Positions 59,047 to 64,000 of a DNA stretch of 64,000 nucleotides are shown here, piece by piece. The notes under the pieces are model-generated. The model saw only the letters and a program-made list of their open reading frames with translations, was not told the DNA's origin and ran no database searches. This DNA is from Steinernema hermaphroditum (taxonomy: Eukaryota; Nematoda; Chromadorea; Rhabditida; Steinernematidae), in the NCBI GenBank assembly GCA_030435675.1, contig CM059621.1, forward strand, positions 16,616,001 through 16,680,000, in the 5' to 3' direction. Every line of letters starts with the position of its first letter. Positions within the stretch are counted from its first letter, which is position 1. A program made the translations under genes and the position numbers.

Positions 59047-60590
59047 ATGGAGAACTCGACGCCAAAGCCGTCCATCGGCTTCAGGTTCGACTCGGCGACG
59101 ATCTTTCACGTCCTCTATCTCGTCTTTTGTCGCATCTTCTTCGCTCTGCAATTGGTAAAGATCACATGTTCGCTTTCTCCGTTTGCATATCGTCTTTCGG
59201 TAGGTTTACCGCCGGTGGACAGAAACTGCCACCATCCCCACTGGGCATGCCCGTGTATCGGCGATTGTGTACCGACGGAAACGCGACCCGGAGGAGATCG
59301 CCTCCACCGACGACTTCGTCACCATCCACGAGTCGTTCAAACCGCTCGACTTCCTCGACTCCCACTGGGCGATATACTGTGTCGACCGCAACTATGCGCT
59401 CTTCGTCGAGTTGCCCCAACCGACCACCTACTACGAGGCGAAGCGCTTCCCCTTCTGCTACATTCCGTTCTTCGAAGAGGTGAGTCCCAAGTAGCTCGAA
59501 CAATCCATCGCTCCCTCACCCCTTTCCCATCAGAAATGTCCTCCTTCTTGTCTGCAAATACAGAGTCTGTCTCAGAATGTCTCCCCTTCCAGGCCACCCG
59601 CGTTGCCTACGTGACCATCGACGATTTTGTGGCGCACTGTGAGTCGCTCGGCGAGTCGCCTCAGCCCCGGACGATCCTCTTCACGAACACCGCGCGCTGC
59701 GGAAGCACCCTCATGGCCCAGATGCTCTCCCTCGACGGCGTTACCGTATGCTTTGCCGAGCCATACGTTCTCACGAACCTCTCCATTGGATATGTTGAGG
59801 GATTCTACACCGAAGAGGTGAATATTACCCCTTACCGCTTTCCGACAGTAATCCTGTATTCAGTTCCTCAAGCGAGTGCTTCCGGCAGCTATCACCTACT
59901 TGAGGAAGGACCTCCCATCCGAGCAGATCTGCGTCCTCAAGACGGCCTCCACCGAGGCGCGTCTCGTTCCCTTCACCGAAGGCATCCCCAACCTGCAACA
60001 CATCTTCATGTTCCGCAAAAACGGGCTCCCCTCTGTGGAGAGAGTTGTTTTGAGGTATTGGAGAACACGTCCACCACTCGTACCTTTCTTCTTTCAGAGA
60101 CAAGGCGATGGCCAGCATGCTGAAACTCTACGAACAATCCCCTCAGATCTCGAACATGATCAGTTGGCTGTTCGCCGGCGACGGAGACTTCGTCCGTAAA
60201 CTTAAACCCACGGACATGCTCGAACATGCCGCTATCGTCTACGCGGCACCCTACGCTCACTACTTGAAGAACAAGAAGAAGTACACGACAATCGTTTGGT
60301 ACCACGACGTGATGGAGGACGCGGAGAAGACGACGTCCGGCCTCTTCGAGAAGGTAACTCCCCTCCGCGTGCCTCTAAATCACGACCTCTTCTAGCTGGA
60401 CATCCCTCAGGACTGCGTCCCCCTCGCTATGAAGTGCAAGAGTTTGGACTCCCAGGACGGAACGTTCCTCAGCCGCAAGGCCCTATCGGGAATCAAGACC
60501 TCTCAAGTGACCGAGGAGCACAAGAAGCGCCTTATCCACTTCGCCAAGGTCATGGAGATCCCGAAGGAGGTGTTCCTGGGAGAGGAATGA
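59047..60590 (+). CDS. P-loop sulfotransferase-like protein (copy B)
   Basis: Exons 59047-59154, 59204-59479, 59593-59817, 59864-60054, 60098-60353, 60396-60590 give 416 residues. Exons 2, 3 and 5 have exactly the same lengths as in copy A (276, 225, 256 nt). The P-loop is identical (ILFTNTARCGSTLMAQML), followed by CVLKTASTEARLVPF and MFRKNGLPSVERV. The N-terminal hydrophobic helix is ATIFHVLYLVFCRIFFALQL. Exons 2 and 3 are almost identical to copy A at DNA level while exon 1 and the last exon differ, suggesting gene conversion of the middle. Confidence 0.75.
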
Positions 60591-60769
60591 ACGTCTAGAA
60601 ACAAACTCCAGTCACGCAGCAAGATAAAACTCGCTGAACTCGACCAACCCCCAGCCCCAACCACCAAGTCTGGATCAAAACAAACGACAGAGAATTCTTC
60701 ATGCTACGTCTATAAAATAACGGTCTAACAAAGTGGGTACAACATAAGAAGGTTAGCAGTATAACGCCA

Positions 60770-61460
60770 TTATGAACGCTTCTCGGAAACGCGATTACTG
60801 GATAACTGGTTGCGCTTACGGCGCTCGGAGCCAATCGACCCAAGAGTGAAGTGCTGGGGATGTTCTTGGAACGGCACTGTTGGAGAAACGTCGTGATGGA
60901 AGAACTGAAAGTACATCACCGTTAAACATGCTAGAGGGACAAACACCAACCATCGAATGATGTGACTGGAACGTGGGCGACGGGCTGAAGTTGAACACTG
61001 AGTTGGGAGCGTCGAACAGCGCGTCAATTTCACGCTGCCCAAAGGCCATATCTTCACTGGAACGTCCGCTGCTCGAACTTCCCATGCTTCTGCCTTGCAC
61101 GCCGACCCGCTGACGGAGTTCGTGTGGTCCATGCGCGTACCAGCACTGGGCGCCATAACGGCATTCCTGATTGGTGGCCTTCCAGTACTGGCAGTAGGTG
61201 GTCTTGTAGAGCTCTGGATTGCGTGGCTTCAGAGCAGGCGAAGGGTAATTGCGTCGGCCTTCGTTGATCTCTTCTTGGGTCATGGGACGACGGTTTTCCA
61301 TAAGCTTGTTGAAGTGCATGAGAAGATTGCGACGATCTTTTCTGAAAAGGAAAAAATAAAGTCAGGAACAATTCTAGGGCACATACGGATTTAAGCCCTT
61401 GAACATGTTGTTGTCGGAGCCTTCGAAAGGCATGGAGGGTTGAAGGCCTGCAGTGTCCAT
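60770..61460 (-). CDS. CCCH zinc-finger protein (single finger)
   Basis: Exons 61460-61387, 61341-60951, 60904-60770 give 199 residues. One CCCH finger: YKTTYCQYWKATNQECRYG then AQCWYAHGPHELRQ (C-x9-C-x5-C-x3-H), of the TTP/PIE-1 RNA-binding type. A Ser-rich segment (RSMGSSSSGRSSED) follows, and the C-terminus is basic (GSERRKRNQL, RVSEKRS). The last exon is supported by reading frame: without it the frame ends early in an unrelated tail. In nematodes such proteins often control germline and early embryo mRNAs (family knowledge). Confidence 0.8.
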
Positions 61461-62413
61461 TGCTAGAATCCTTGAAAACGGAAAAATAATCTAGGCTGCC
61501 CAAGGACCGAAATCGTGGAAAAACACAATCGCATTTTTAAGAGTCATGATGGAAAAAAGGCAAGAACGCATGTGACAGGAGGCAATTTAAATTCAGTATT
61601 AAACCAAGTCATCACAAACAAGAGTAATTCCAGTGACCCTTTTTATTACGTAGTTCATGTGGAAACACAAGGACCAGTCAACGGTGAGCTCCAATTTCGA
61701 CGCGACTAGAAAAACGATATAGTCCATTTTTTTTTCGAACTCCACAAAAGCGATCAATCACAGCGCGGTCGGACCCAGAATTTGCTCTAGCGCATTGAAA
61801 GAAGCGAACGAACGCACGAAATATTTGCCTATCTTCAGTGTGCTGGAGCGAATTCTCGGTCTCGCCGCGCGGTGATTGATCGCTTTTGTGGAGTTCGAAA
61901 AAAAAAATGGACTATAGCTCAGAACTCACACAAACTAGCAAGCGCAGCATCAGCAAGCCGATGGACACGACCGATCTCAAAGCCTCCGATGGAAAACAGA
62001 GGGACACAAAAAACTGTCTCAAATTTTGCACAAATGAGACGGGACGTCTCGTATGAAATGCTGTCGCGAGTTTAGGACCAGCGAGCGAGAGTGAAAGGCT
62101 CTCACAACGAACAGACTTTTGAATTCAAAATTTTCAGGAAACGTAGTAGTTCATATCGAATTCCTTTTTTCAGCTTTTCAGTGTGAAGCTGTTCACTGTG
62201 AACATTGACTCTGTCTTCTTTTGTTCCCAAAAGGAACTAGATTTTCTGAGCAAAGCTCGAGGGACTGTTGATTCCGAGATGCGTCAGAATCAAACCTCTC
62301 TTTTGGGTTCTGACAGTTAGCTCAGCGATTAGCATAAACCTCTCTCCAGCCGATATGGTGCTCCATCACACAAACACTTCCGAGAGCAAAGCTTTATTTT
62401 CCAACACGTTGAC
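61461..62413. other. Intergenic region with foldback element
   Basis: Contains the hairpin element at 61718-61916; no other supported gene. Confidence 0.5.
61718..61916. mobile_element. Hairpin (foldback) MITE, 199 bp, probable TA TSD
   Basis: The outer 40 bp are near-perfect inverted repeats (TATAGTCCATTTTTTTTTCG and CAAAAGCGATCAATCA against their complements); with mismatches the arms extend to about 90 bp each, leaving a 20-bp loop. The ends lie within TA-containing flanks (GATA, TATAGC), fitting a mariner-type TA duplication, though this is not unique. A diverged copy is at 8386-8520. Confidence 0.8.
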
Positions 62414-62755
62414 TCAGAAAGTGCGATTAATTTTGTTTCTGTACATTTTGAGTGACTTTTTCATTAGTGTTCCCTGGCCGGGCTTCTTCGTGATCACCTT
62501 CACGGGTTTCTTCACAGGAGAGTCCTCTCCTACACCAGAATCGAACCAAAAGTCTTCCTCTTCTTTTGGGATGGACTTGGTGATCTTCGCTGGTGGTGCA
62601 TTGACCACCGCAGCCGTTTGACTCTCCTCAGAAAGAGGGGAGCGCTTTCTCTTCTTCATAGTCGGTGTGGGAGACTGTGACACGGAGGTTTTGACAGGTT
62701 CATCTGTATCAGGTTCTTTCCGGGAGCGCTTCTGAGGCGAAACACGAACAGCCAT
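62414..62755 (-). CDS. Small basic nuclear protein (hypothetical)
   Basis: Single exon, 113 residues, Lys/Arg/Pro/Ser rich. Basic clusters RVSPQKRSRKEP and MKKRKRSPLSEESQ are nuclear-signal-like; an aromatic acidic motif EEEDFWFDSGVGED and a basic end (VKVITKKPGQGTLMKKSLKM) follow. Several SP/TP sites suggest phosphoregulation (inference). Divergent from the C2H2 gene, 159 bp apart. Not recognised. Confidence 0.65.
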   Translation of the reverse strand: MAVRVSPQKRSRKEPDTDEPVKTSVSQSPTPTMKKRKRSPLSEESQTAAVVNAPPAKITKSIPKEEEDFWFDSGVGEDSPVKKPVKVITKKPGQGTLMKKSLKMYRNKINRTF

Positions 62756-62914
62756 GATTTTCTTGCGGGCGTTAGTGTTCAGAGCGCTCTTATCTGAGTG
62801 AAAAGCAATGCTGCGGAAGATGGCCGTCGTTGCATCACTTTCTACCGGCCGTGTTTCGCCTCGTTCTTTTCGTGGTTCTCTAACACCTGACGTATTATTT
62901 CAGGAGTTGCCAAG

Positions 62915-63707
62915 ATGGGCGATATCGAAAAGCCGCCGAAAGAGGTGCACCGTCGGATCTTCCAGTGCGCCATCTGTTTGAAGTACTACGCGAACCACCG
63001 CTGTGAGTGGGGCCATCTCACCTCCCTATTAACTCGTCTCTCTTCAGCATTCCGATACCATTCTCTTACCAGCCACAGCGATATCATCGTCAAGAGGTAC
63101 AAATGCGAAGAGTGTGGCAAACGGTTCGCTTCGCGAAGCAGCCGCGACTCCCACATGTTGCTCCACTCCGGCGAGCTCCCCTTCGCCTGTGAGCTGTGCG
63201 GTCAGCGTTTCCGCTACAACGGAAACCTCAAGAAGCACAAGCTAACTCACGAGCGCCGACTGAAGAAAGAAGAGGCACAGAAGGTCGACTTGTGCAGCAC
63301 CATTCGCCTGGACAGCGACACCGAAGAAGACGGCATCGAAATCGAAGAAAAATTCACTCCATCTGGGATCAGCAAGTAGGAGATGTTCTTGTGCTGTTCA
63401 AGTAGTGCGCCCTTTCCAGAGACCGCAAAGAGTTCGATAAGAAGCCCAAGGACCTAGTCGTGTGCCAAGAACCCGATCCTTTCCTGAACCCAACGGGCAA
63501 CCACGTGACGCGTCTCAAGAGCGACGGGCCGTTGTTCAGCAAGTCTCCAGCAGAGTGGGCTGCCTCCGTTTCCATCAACATGGACGACGTCCTGAGACGA
63601 GTGTGTGCAACTTCTTCTTTTTTGCTGACTTTTGGTTGTTTCAGATGAAGACTGCGATGCGATCCAGCTACCACCCAAAAGAAATTACCAAGAACATCGA
63701 CTTCTAG
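62915..63707 (+). CDS. C2H2 zinc-finger protein, three fingers
   Basis: Exons 62915-63002, 63048-63375, 63420-63600, 63645-63707 give 219 residues. Fingers: FQCAICLKYYANHRSFRYH...H (split by intron 1), YKCEECGKRFASRSSRDSHM...H, and FACELCGQRFRYNGNLKKH...H with an intact HSGELPF linker between the last two. The C-terminus is acidic then charged (RLDSDTEEDGIEIEE, FDKKPKDLVVCQEPD). TTTCAG ends 11 nt before the ATG, a probable spliced-leader acceptor. Likely a sequence-specific DNA-binding protein; no target can be named. Confidence 0.88.
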
Positions 63708-64000
63708 AGCGCCGCCCGCGAAGAATCTGTGATTTATTAATCCTTATTTTTTGATCTACTAATATATTGTTTTAACATCGCTAGCTCTTCATGTTATTGT
63801 AGGTGGTGGCCGTCTCTCTCATTTCCGTTGATCGTGATGTGATGTCATCTGTCACGTCACGATGCTGGACGTCTTTGGACACATGCGACATGCAATGTAC
63901 TTTCATCCATTTATTTGGGGTCCAACCTGACGATCACAAGTGTTTTGAAGAGACGTTCGGATGACAGCGAAGATTCTCCGATCGGAATCTCCCTGCGCGT
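63708..64000. other. 3' flank, nothing further seen
   Basis: AT-rich 3' region of the C2H2 gene up to the window edge. Confidence 0.4.

Noticed and set aside
60816..60950. Unspliced C-terminus of the CCCH protein
   Set aside because: The 46-nt intron with TTTCAG acceptor gives a longer basic tail in frame; the unspliced reading ends in unrelated residues.

Overview
This is nematode nuclear DNA. The evidence is genes built from many short exons separated by mostly 41-55 nt introns with TTTCAG acceptors, TTTCAG just upstream of several start codons (probable spliced-leader acceptors), and nematode families: MSP domains, an srsx-like GPCR, a cuticle collagen, worm-type CK1-like kinases and a worm-type tyrosine phosphatase. 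The gene style fits a rhabditid or diplogastrid; I cannot name the species. Exon models were assembled by hand from splice signals and reading phase; nearly all sum to whole codons.

Layout. 1-7.7 kb: 3' part of a FAM155/NLF-1-like gene with two long, repeat-filled introns, one holding a retroposon with a target-site duplication. 8.8-19.7 kb: a four-MSP-domain protein, a type I membrane protein, a PTP, a tiny membrane protein, a CK1-family pseudokinase whose intron was enlarged by a hAT-type transposon carrying its own BED-finger gene, and a GC-rich intronless orphan. MSP, PTP and CK1 families are often sperm-enriched in C. elegans, so this may be a germline-expressed block (inference). 20-31 kb: SLD5 (GINS), a helical BAR-like protein, a novel protein, uridine phosphorylase, an RluA-type pseudouridine-synthase remnant, glutathione reductase, SEC22 and a Gly/Ser peptide. 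32-38.7 kb: a four-TM LAPTM-like protein, an intact CK1-like kinase, LSM3, a dynactin p24-like protein, and a coiled-coil protein. 39-49.5 kb: tRNA-Gly(GCC), a Ly6-like GPI protein, a small membrane protein, two inverted spermidine-synthase-like methyltransferase paralogs, NAP1, a two-PDZ protein and a cuticle collagen. 49.5-53.9 kb is gene-poor. 53.9-64 kb: an srsx-like GPCR beside two tRNA-like SINEs, three sulfotransferase-like copies (two intact, one broken), a CCCH finger protein, a basic nuclear protein and a C2H2 protein.

The most unusual material is the mobile DNA: one hAT-type element with a perfect 8-bp target duplication inside a former 43-nt intron, two related short hAT-like MITEs with palindromic CG-rich internal words, two foldback families and tRNA-like SINEs.
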